Part shown: piece by piece, positions 14,795 to 20,017 of the stretch
How the letters are laid out: every line of letters starts with the position of its first letter
Numbering within the stretch: position 1 is the first letter of the stretch
DNA from: an uncultured Bacteroidales bacterium
GTDB lineage: Bacteria > Bacteroidota > Bacteroidia > Bacteroidales > Paludibacteraceae
DNA length: 20,017 nt
Direction: 5' to 3'
Assembly (NCBI GenBank): GCA_937885465.1
Contig: CAKZZM010000199.1
Coordinates: 1-20,017, forward strand
Position numbers and translations under genes: made by a program
The notes under the pieces: generated by a model
What the model was told of the DNA's origin: nothing
Database searches by the model: none
What the model saw: only the letters and a program-made list of their open reading frames with translations

Positions 14795-16373
14795 CTTCAT
14801 GCGTCTCGGAGGCAGGGGCATCTATTCTTGCTTCGGGGTGCGACAGAATCCATTTGTGCGGCAACAATTGCAACAGTTGGTGGCGAGAGGGCTTCTTGAG
14901 TGGATTAGCGCAGACGTATGGCATCCGATCAATGACATCATTCAGATACAACCTCGGATTGATGTTCTGCTCCTTGCATGTGCCGATAAGCGAGCAGATG
15001 ATGGTCATCCATCCGGCAGCCTCATGATTGCCGCAAAACAGATAGTTCTTTCGCCCGAGCGCAATGGGTCGGATAGCGTTCTCGGCCAGGTTGTTGTCGA
15101 TGAGCAGATACCCCTCGTCCAAGTACCGCATCATGTTGTCCCAACGGGAGTAAGCATACGTGATGGCCTTGCCTATCAGGCTGCCTTCGCTGTACTTGAG
15201 CCCTTCGGTCTCCATCCAAGCCTTCAGGTGCACCATGATGGGGCGCGACAATTCGTCACGTTGGTGTTGGCGCTCATCATCCGTCAATGACGCGCATCTG
15301 CTCTCTACCCGATAGAGTTTCTGTATCTCCCCTAACACATACTCCGCCGCCTGACGATTCTCCTGAAGCGCCTGCTCAAAATGGCGACGGATATGTGCCA
15401 TACAATTAACCAATTGTACGTTCCCATTGTTCCTAAATGCCGTTTCATATCCCCCAAATCCATCGCATTGCAAATAGCCCTTATAATGATGTTGCTTCGT
15501 TAAGGTCGCAATCACCGCTCCCGCTCGGGAGCCATCATCGTAATAGAAACATCGTAATCGTTCCTTTACTGCTCGAGCCAACCACAAATATTCTTTCCGA
15601 GCCTTATGCGCCGTTTTGTCCACCACCGGCACTGTCGTCTCGTCGCATTGGATGTAATGCGACCTAAACACCTCGTCCACCAATGTCTCATACAATGGCC
15701 GGAGCAGTTCTGCCGTGGGTTTGATCCAACCTGCAAGAGTGCTCTCCGTCACCCTAAAACCCAAATGGCGATATTGTTGCACCTGCCGATAAAGCGGCAA
15801 GTGATACTCGTATTTATTTAAGATGGTCTCGGCAAGCAGCGTTGCGTCCGCGATACATTTATTGATAGGAAACCGAGGCATTGGCGCGATGCGCACATCG
15901 ACCGTGAGCCCGTCTTCGTTCACCTTAATATACTTATAGCGAAGATACTCCACAACGCCTAACTTCGCGGGGATGATTTTGACCATTCGCGTTATCTCCG
16001 TGCCGATTTTCTTGTAGGTGTCGTCTATCCCTTCTACCTTGAGCACTATGCGCTCTAACACCGGCAGACCCTCCATCATCTTCCTGTTCTTGCGCTGCTG
16101 TTTGCGCTCGGCCGGAGTCTCTTTCTCTATCTTCTCTGTCGCCTCTTGTTGAGCCGCTACCACCTCTTGCGCTATCGGCTCATCAAACAGACTCAATTGG
16201 TTCGGATCAATGACGCGCAGCTTCTCACTTTTGCGACCGAACAACTGGCGACGCAAATACGCAATCTGAGCAAGCAACTCCTGTAATTGGGTCGCTTGCT
16301 CTTGGATTTTGGTCGCCAACTCATGATTGGTACGAACCAAATCGTCTACCATTTTTTGTTCTTGGACAGTCAT
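14718..16373 (-). CDS. tnpC: IS66 family transposase (TnpC)
   Basis: 551 aa from ATG at 16373. The frame stays open to a TTG at 16403, but that TTG is the end of the TAACTTTG promoter box, so the ATG (MTVQEQKMVDDLV) is chosen. Seen: N-terminal coiled coil followed by LRRQLFGRKSEKL, the hallmark of IS66 TnpC; a segment where other IS66 proteins have a CxxC zinc finger but which here lacks the cysteines (GIDDTYKKIGTEITR); a DDE-type catalytic core with IQCDETTVPVVD, YLQCDGFGGYE and LIDNNLAENAIRP as the likely D, D and E; and the C-terminal element GRKNYLFCGNHEAAGW...LNDVIDRMPY. Catalyses cut-and-paste or copy of the element. The last ~25 residues come from the 76-bp tandem repeat, an odd, low-relevance tail that may be unique to this copy. 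Confidence 0.95.
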   Translation of the reverse strand: MTVQEQKMVDDLVRTNHELATKIQEQATQLQELLAQIAYLRRQLFGRKSEKLRVIDPNQLSLFDEPIAQEVVAAQQEATEKIEKETPAERKQQRKNRKMMEGLPVLERIVLKVEGIDDTYKKIGTEITRMVKIIPAKLGVVEYLRYKYIKVNEDGLTVDVRIAPMPRFPINKCIADATLLAETILNKYEYHLPLYRQVQQYRHLGFRVTESTLAGWIKPTAELLRPLYETLVDEVFRSHYIQCDETTVPVVDKTAHKARKEYLWLARAVKERLRCFYYDDGSRAGAVIATLTKQHHYKGYLQCDGFGGYETAFRNNGNVQLVNCMAHIRRHFEQALQENRQAAEYVLGEIQKLYRVESRCASLTDDERQHQRDELSRPIMVHLKAWMETEGLKYSEGSLIGKAITYAYSRWDNMMRYLDEGYLLIDNNLAENAIRPIALGRKNYLFCGNHEAAGWMTIICSLIGTCKEQNINPRLYLNDVIDRMPYVCANPLKKPSRHQLLQLLPHKWILSHPEARIDAPASETHEELTTCAKQNTCTTITKKPITADAQE

Positions 16374-16400
16374 TGATTTCTTTGTTTTCAAAATCGACTG

Positions 16401-16431
16401 CAAAGTTACAAAAAATTTTTGACATATGCAA
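16401..16431 (-). promoter_or_regulatory. Promoter of tnpC
   Basis: Minus strand: TTG (16431-16429) in TTTGCATATGTCA, 20-base spacer, TAACTTTG (16408-16401). Same layout and same -33 dodecamer as the promoters at 1873 and 17483. It decides the tnpC start at 16373 instead of the upstream TTG. Confidence 0.8.
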
Positions 16432-16468
16432 ATTTTTTGGCAAAAAAATTCAAAAAAAATGCATTTTT

Positions 16469-16837
16469 TTACACCTGATATTCAGTCCGTTGAGCCCGAA
16501 GCCTGCGAATGCGTATTCTGGGGTCTTGCCATAGCCCTTCGACCATCATCACCAAATCACGCCATTCCATTCTGTACGTCTTGGAGGACGCGTCATATTC
16601 CGGCAAACGAAAACGTCCCGCCTCCAAACGTTTTACATACAGCACCATCCCGCCGTCCTCGGCATGCAACAATTTCATCAAATTGCGCGTACGATTGATA
16701 AAGATAAACACATCCCCATTGCGCACATCGCAACCCATCTGCTCGTGCACGACACCACATAGACCATTAATGCCTTTACGCATACACGTCGGACCCGGGC
16801 ACAAGTAATAACGCATCGTATCATTTAGGGAGAACAT
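16469..16837 (-). CDS. tnpB: IS66 family accessory protein TnpB
   Basis: 122 aa. Seen: the IS66 Orf2 pattern YYLCPGPTCMRKGINGLCGVV, GDVFIFINRTRNLMKLLHAEDGG and VKRLEAGRFRLP, spread over the whole length. Family members are small proteins required for transposition together with TnpA and TnpC; their biochemical role is not settled. Its start overlaps the tnpA stop region by 17 bases, indicating translational coupling. Length is normal (about 115-125 aa). Confidence 0.95.
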   Translation of the reverse strand: MFSLNDTMRYYLCPGPTCMRKGINGLCGVVHEQMGCDVRNGDVFIFINRTRNLMKLLHAEDGGMVLYVKRLEAGRFRLPEYDASSKTYRMEWRDLVMMVEGLWQDPRIRIRRLRAQRTEYQV

Positions 16838-17138
16838 AGCTGCTACAAATTCCGGTTAATACTTGTAATGCCACTGCGTCATCGCTCTTGGCAAACTCTA
16901 TCTGAACCCCTGTCGGCAACTGGATGAGTACGTTACAGGGGGAGGCCGGTGACCCGCTGACCAACCGACTCCCAAAACTTACAGGCGATAACACACCGCT
17001 CGCTACACGCGAATGGTACTTTTTGCGCCAATAGTTGTACGTTGAGTACGAAACGGACTGCTCTTGGCAGTACGACTTAATACTTCGACCGCTCGCCTTG
17101 CAAGACGACTCGAACTGGTAAAATTCTTCTTTTGTCAT
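16821..17138 (-). CDS. tnpA: IS66 family accessory protein TnpA (helix-turn-helix)
   Basis: 105 aa. Seen: MTKEEFYQFESSCKASGRSI and SYCQEQSVSYSTYNYWRKKY, an HTH-like N-terminal half typical of the IS66 Orf1 proteins, followed by a variable middle (SFGSRLVSGSPASPCNV) and the end VLIQLPTGVQIEFAKSDDAVALQVL, also a family trademark. It is the first gene of the element and has its own promoter 35 bases upstream. Likely binds the element's ends or regulates its expression. No truncation. Confidence 0.92.
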   Translation of the reverse strand: MTKEEFYQFESSCKASGRSIKSYCQEQSVSYSTYNYWRKKYHSRVASGVLSPVSFGSRLVSGSPASPCNVLIQLPTGVQIEFAKSDDAVALQVLTGICSSYVLPK

Positions 17139-17172
17139 TGTTGTACTTTTTGGTTGATTTTCAAATCAGCTG

Positions 17173-17203
17173 CAAAGGTACAACTTTTTCCACATTCCTA
17201 CAA
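17173..17203 (-). promoter_or_regulatory. Promoter of the IS66 operon (tnpA)
   Basis: Minus strand: TTG (17203-17201), 20-base spacer, TACCTTTG (17180-17173). Sits next to the right terminal inverted repeat, only three bases inside it. Confidence 0.75.
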
Positions 17204-17205
17204 TA

Positions 17206-17226
17206 TGCACTTTATCGGATGGATAC
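17206..17226 (-). repeat. IS66 terminal inverted repeat, right (tnpA side)
   Basis: Minus strand GTATCCATCCGATAAAGTGC plus A, matching the left end with one mismatch. Followed on the plus strand by the target duplication CAAATTTC (17227-17234). Confidence 0.93.
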
Positions 17227-17244
17227 CAAATTTCCGCCCCTCTC

Positions 17245-17306
17245 TCTCATTTTGTTCTTTGCTCTTTGTTCCTTTCCTATTCGCTCGATTCGTGTGATTC
17301 GTGTTC
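17245..17306 (+). repeat. Dispersed repeat R2, second long copy
   Basis: CTCTCTCATTTTGTTCTTTG ... CCTATTCGCTCGATTCGTGT then GATTCGTGTTC, aligned with 14074-14141. It begins where repeat R1 ends after the IS66 insertion, so R1 and R2 adjoin here. Confidence 0.75.
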
Positions 17307-17482
17307 AGACCACTCCCATCCGCATGGCTTAATATATAGATTACACATTTATCGTTACCTGGTGAGGACTTCTCCGTACCATCTCCATACTCTCTTGCAA
17401 CCTTCTCCGTAACCCCTCAACACAAAAAACGCACCCAAAATGCACTTTTTTGCACTTTTTTCACATTTTTTCGCCCCAAAAC

Positions 17483-17513
17483 TTGCATATGTCAGAAATT
17501 TATTGTACCTTTG
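17483..17513 (+). promoter_or_regulatory. Promoter of the AlbA_2/HATPase gene
   Basis: TTG at 17483-17485 within TTGCATATGTCA, 20-base spacer, TACCTTTG at 17506-17513. The start codon follows 52 bases downstream, leaving a short leader. Confidence 0.8.
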
Positions 17514-17565
17514 CAGACGGAAATGATAAATACAATACCACCAACAAAACGAACAAGGCGAGAGA

Positions 17566-18909
17566 ATGAATGCGGAAAATCAAAATATTGAATACAAAGA
17601 GTCGTGGCGCGACGAATACCTGAAATGGATATGCGGCTTTGCCAACGCTCAAGGCGGGAAACTGTACATTGGTGTTGATGACAATGGAAATGCTGTCGGT
17701 GCAAAGGATGCACGAAAACTCTTGGAGGACATCCCAAATAAAGTTCGCGACACCATGGGAATAGTGATAGACATCAATTTGGAACACACGGAGGGCAGGG
17801 ATGTTGTCGTTATTACAGTTCCGGTCCATGAGTATCCGGTAAACTTTCGAGGCCAATACCATTACCGAAGCGGTAGTACCAAACAACTGCTTCAAGGTAC
17901 GGCCCTAACTCGATTCCTTATGAAAAAGACGGGCAAGACGTGGGATTCCGTACCCATAGAGAACGTTACTGCCGACGATTTAGACAAGGAGAGTTTTGAC
18001 CTCTTCAAACGAGAGTCCATCCGTAGCGGACGTATGAGCGAAGCAGATCTGAAACTCAGCAGGGAGCAACTCTTAGAGAACCTGAACCTTTATGATGACA
18101 GCAAAATGAAACGGGCTGCAATACTCTTATTCCACCGAAACCCCGAGAAATGGATTACAGGTGCTTGGGTGAAGATTGGCTTTTTCCTAAATGATGCAGA
18201 CATTAGATATCAAGATGAGATTCACGGGTCTCTGTTAATGCAAGCAGAACGAACTATTGATTTGCTGTACACCAAGTATCTCATAGCCGAAATTTCCTAC
18301 GACGGCATCACCCGCATTGAGCACTATCCCTATCCGAAAGATGCAATCCGCGAAGCACTATTCAACGCCTTGATTCATCAGGATTTTGCAGCAGGCATTC
18401 CTGTGCAGATAAGTGTCTATCGAGACAAACTATACATCAGTAACGATTGTGTCTTCCCCGACAATTGGACTGCACAGACGCTTATGCAAAAGCATCGGTC
18501 ACTGCCACACAACCCTAACATAGCCAACACGTTTTTCAGGGCTGGATTCATTGAAAGCTGGGGACGTGGAATAGAGAAAATCTGCACCATTTGCAAAAAC
18601 TACGCCATCCCCGAACCGAAATTTACCGTACATCCAAGTGACATCATGGTGAAGTTCGAAACAAATACATCACAGACAGGTGGTCAGACAGGTGGTCAGA
18701 CAGGTGGTCAGACAGGTGGTCAGACAGGTGGTCAGACTACGGAAAAAATATTTGAACTAATCAAGAATAACCCGGCTATTACAAGAGCAGAGTTGAGCCG
18801 GTTAACAGGAATATCCGCATCTGCTATTCAAAAGCATATTGAAACTCTCAAGAAGTCACGCATTAGGAGGGTTGGCGGTGACTTTGGTGGGCATTGGGAG
18901 GTAATTTAA
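17566..18909 (+). CDS. AlbA_2 (Schlafen-like) / HATPase-like / winged-helix putative regulator
   Basis: 447 aa. Seen: an AlbA_2 domain (~6-130) with NIEYKESW, CGFANAQGGKLYIGVDDNG and HYRSGSTKQLLQG; a middle region (~135-250); an HATPase_c_4-like region (~255-365) with DAIREALFNALIHQDF (the N-box like motif) and ESWGRGIEKI; a low-complexity linker of five QTGG units (~370-390); and a C-terminal winged helix (~393-447, TRAELSRLTGISASAIQKHI). This layout is common in Bacteroidetes 'ATP-binding protein' (AAA_4-type annotated) families and is presumed to be DNA- or RNA-associated regulation; the reaction is not known. A clean promoter stands 52 bases upstream. AAGGCGAGAGA before the ATG may serve as ribosome site. 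Composition is closer to the host backbone than to the AT-rich island. Confidence 0.9.
   Translation: MNAENQNIEYKESWRDEYLKWICGFANAQGGKLYIGVDDNGNAVGAKDARKLLEDIPNKVRDTMGIVIDINLEHTEGRDVVVITVPVHEYPVNFRGQYHYRSGSTKQLLQGTALTRFLMKKTGKTWDSVPIENVTADDLDKESFDLFKRESIRSGRMSEADLKLSREQLLENLNLYDDSKMKRAAILLFHRNPEKWITGAWVKIGFFLNDADIRYQDEIHGSLLMQAERTIDLLYTKYLIAEISYDGITRIEHYPYPKDAIREALFNALIHQDFAAGIPVQISVYRDKLYISNDCVFPDNWTAQTLMQKHRSLPHNPNIANTFFRAGFIESWGRGIEKICTICKNYAIPEPKFTVHPSDIMVKFETNTSQTGGQTGGQTGGQTGGQTGGQTTEKIFELIKNNPAITRAELSRLTGISASAIQKHIETLKKSRIRRVGGDFGGHWEVI
18673..18735 (+). repeat. In-frame 12-bp tandem repeat (five copies)
   Basis: CAGACAGGTGGT repeated five times perfectly plus a trailing CAG, encoding QTGG units between the ATPase-like and winged-helix domains. 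In-frame unit length means copy change alters only linker length. Perfect DNA identity implies recent slippage. Confidence 0.95.
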
Positions 18910-18998
18910 TGGGACGACAATGAGGCTAAATATGAAGATTGTAATATAGCACAAAATAGCCTGCAAAATTACCTATGGACATAAAAAACAAGGTTATG

Positions 18999-19092
18999 GG
19001 TCAAAAAGTAGGCTGTCCAAGAGTAGTTAAGCGTCAATAGGTCAAAAAGTAAACCGTCCAAGCGTAGTTATGCGTCAATAGATCAAAAAATG
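18999..19092 (+). repeat. 41-bp tandem repeat, 2.3 copies
   Basis: GGTCAAAAAGTAGGCTGTCC... and GGTCAAAAAGTAAACCGTCC... at 18999 and 19040, with a truncated third (GATCAAAAAATG) at 19081. Units share TAGTTA-nGCGTCAATA ends. Confidence 0.8.
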
Positions 19093-19277
19093 CTACTCCA
19101 AATTTGTAATAACCAAACTGAATTGCAGTTGCAAAACATGTTTTTTCCCTTTCTGCCTCATTTTTTTTGACTCTACGCCCAATGCTTTTTTAATCTCTCT
19201 ACGCCCATAATAAATTTACAAATTTTCAAATTATTAATTTACAAATTGCAAACGCTCCCCTCATGCAACAATCGTCA

Positions 19278-19386
19278 TACATTTTTCGTACAGTCTCCGA
19301 ACGGTCTCCGTACAGCCTCCGTAGGAGCAGATCGTCCGAGCACCGCGTGCGAGGTAAGAACGATGAGCAAAATTCCACCCCTCTCA
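19278..19386 (+). repeat. Dispersed repeat R1, uninterrupted copy
   Basis: Matches 14218-14326 plus the bases after 17234: TACATTTTTCGTACAGTCTC, three 11-bp units, GTAGGAGCAGATCGTCCGAG, GATGAGCAAAATTCCACCCC. It gives the empty-site form of the IS66 target. Confidence 0.88.
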
Positions 19387-19650
19387 CCCGACCTCCAATC
19401 TCCGTCTTCTCCCGTATTTCCTTGCCTTCTTGCTGGTTCGCCACACACCACCTTCCCTTCATTTTTGCTCATATATAGTCTCTCCTTAAAAATGGCGCAA
19501 AAAATTGAGTATTAGTAAAAAATACGAATTTTTAACCTATACGCCAAAAATTACGCCCGCAAGCGTAACGCTCCGAAGCGTCATCGCCTTGCTTATATCA
19601 TTGTTCCTGAAGGCATAAAGTACAGCTTTTTTGCAGGAAATTAGAAAAAA

Positions 19651-19723
19651 AATGAAACTTTGAAACTTTGTCCCTATTTGGTTGATATACAGCTATATAA
19701 ACCGTGAATTTCAAAGTTTCATT
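19651..19723. repeat. Perfect 15-bp inverted repeat with 43-base loop
   Basis: AATGAAACTTTGAAA (19651-19665) and TTTCAAAGTTTCATT (19709-19723). The left arm is itself followed by a second CTTTG. It follows a poly-A run; it could be a hairpin RNA, a protein-binding site or a small MITE. Confidence 0.7.
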
Positions 19724-19855
19724 CGAGATTTAATTGCATCCAACGGTAGGAAAAACTCATTGAACTACATTCTACGGTAAAAAGCAACGGCAAAAGTTCC
19801 GTACAACGGCAAAAGGGGATACCACCAATACATCTTCCCTCCCCTCGATATCTCG

Positions 19856-19966
19856 ATGTCTTGATGTCTTGATGTCTTGATGTCTCGTTATATCGTTATA
19901 CCGCAATACCGACCACTTCGACTATTCCGACTATTCCGACCTCTCCGACCTCTCCGACCTCACCGC
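19856..19966 (+). repeat. Short tandem repeats (8-bp GATGTCTT and 9-bp CCGACTATT/CCGACCTCT)
   Basis: Four near-perfect TTGATGTC octamers (19856-19887), then TCGTTATA twice, then five 9-bp units ending CCG (to 19965). Low-complexity; such sites are where assemblies often break, which fits the adapter directly after. Confidence 0.75.
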
Positions 19967-20017
19967 AGATCGGAAGAGCACACGTCTGAACTCCAGTCAC
20001 ATCACGATCTCGTATGC
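19967..20017 (+). other. Illumina TruSeq adapter contamination
   Basis: The last 51 bases are the standard TruSeq read-1 3' adapter start (AGATCGGAAGAGCACACGTC..., to 20000), followed by a six-base index ATCACG (20001-20006, TruSeq index 1) and ATCTCGTATGC. Not biological sequence; it marks an untrimmed read at the contig end. Confidence 0.99.

Larger units (their letters stand above)
14327..17226 (-). mobile_element. Complete IS66-family insertion sequence
   Basis: 2900 bp with terminal inverted repeats GTATCCATCCGATAAAGT-R-CA (14327-14347 and, inverted, 17206-17226; one mismatch in 21) and an 8-bp direct target duplication CAAATTTC outside them (14319-14326 and 17227-17234). IS66 elements are known for 8-bp duplications. 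On the minus strand it holds tnpA, tnpB and tnpC, each of the last and first with its own promoter, and a terminator just inside the left end. All three frames are intact, so it may still be active. Removing the element and one duplication restores a repeat R1 like that at 19278. Confidence 0.95.
18910..19966. other. Gene-free end of contig, repeat-rich
   Basis: No supportable gene. It holds a 41-bp tandem repeat (18999-19092), a doublet CTCTACGCCCA (~19172-19208), an AT-rich patch (19207-19250), a full copy of repeat R1, a 15-bp inverted repeat (19651-19723) and short tandem repeats to the adapter junction. The phrase AACCTATACGC-C/T-AAAAA near 19537 also occurs just after the helicase stop (1043). 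Confidence 0.55.

Noticed and set aside
14664..15290. A 208-aa plus-strand frame
   Set aside because: It lies antisense to the transposase gene and its start is made of the 76-bp tandem repeat.
16374..16403. Longer tnpC start at TTG 16403
   Set aside because: The TTG is part of the TAACTTTG promoter box, so it cannot be in the transcript; ATG at 16373 is used.
18673..18735. CRISPR-like short repeats
   Set aside because: In-frame coding repeat with no spacers.

Overview
The window looks like a contig end from a member of the Bacteroidales (Prevotella/Bacteroides/Porphyromonas-like). Reasons: four well-formed promoters follow the Bacteroidetes sigma-factor pattern (TTG, exactly 20 bases, TAnnTTTG); ribosome binding sites are weak and A-rich; there is a BspA-type leucine-rich repeat protein and a Bacteroidetes-style IS66 operon; and the gene-free stretches hold dispersed repeats of the 'ATTCGTGTAATTCGTGTTC' kind. 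The last 51 bases are Illumina TruSeq adapter with an index, so the right edge is not biological.

Layout. (1) 1-1040: C-terminal part of a SNF2-family helicase whose start lies off the left edge; its DNA is visibly GC-richer than what follows. (2) 1041-2201: gene-free DNA with dispersed repeats, then a strong promoter and a highly structured RNA resembling the rod-shaped 6S / 'Bacteroidales-1' type. (3) About 2266-13959: an AT-rich island bounded by a perfect 17-bp inverted repeat (outer ends of two ~215-bp elements with short terminal inverted repeats). It carries eight same-strand genes: an LRR / J-like / repeat / two-TM protein of 1017 aa; a signal-peptide, coiled-coil, one-TM protein; a 168-aa protein of unknown function; an 828-aa Hsp70; a membrane-anchored tandem-repeat protein; a fusion of a degenerate protein kinase and an AAA+ ATPase; a lipoprotein with 20-residue Gly/Asp/Asn repeats; and a TerB-like protein. 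(4) 14327-17226: a complete IS66-family element on the minus strand (tnpA, tnpB, tnpC) with 21-bp terminal inverted repeats and an 8-bp target duplication, inserted in a dispersed repeat whose uninterrupted copy sits at 19278-19386. (5) 17483-18909: a promoter and an AlbA_2/Schlafen-like, HATPase-like, winged-helix regulator with a (QTGG)5 linker. (6) 18910-19966: gene-free DNA rich in tandem and inverted repeats, then adapter.

How the genes may work together. The seven genes from 5869 to 13709 are tightly packed (gaps of 1-11 bases or a 4-base ATGA overlap), so they very likely form one operon; the 1017-aa gene sits just upstream, separated by 259 bases that contain a decayed J-like start. 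The set joins an Hsp70, a J-like motif (NPFRILGV) on a membrane protein, an AAA+ unfoldase-like ATPase fused to a kinase-like domain, several inner-membrane anchors with extracytoplasmic or cytoplasmic repeats, an outer lipoprotein and a TerB-like domain. My inference is a membrane-tethered, Hsp70/AAA+-driven chaperone or stress/defence machine related in spirit to Ter-type systems; I do not recognise it as a named system.
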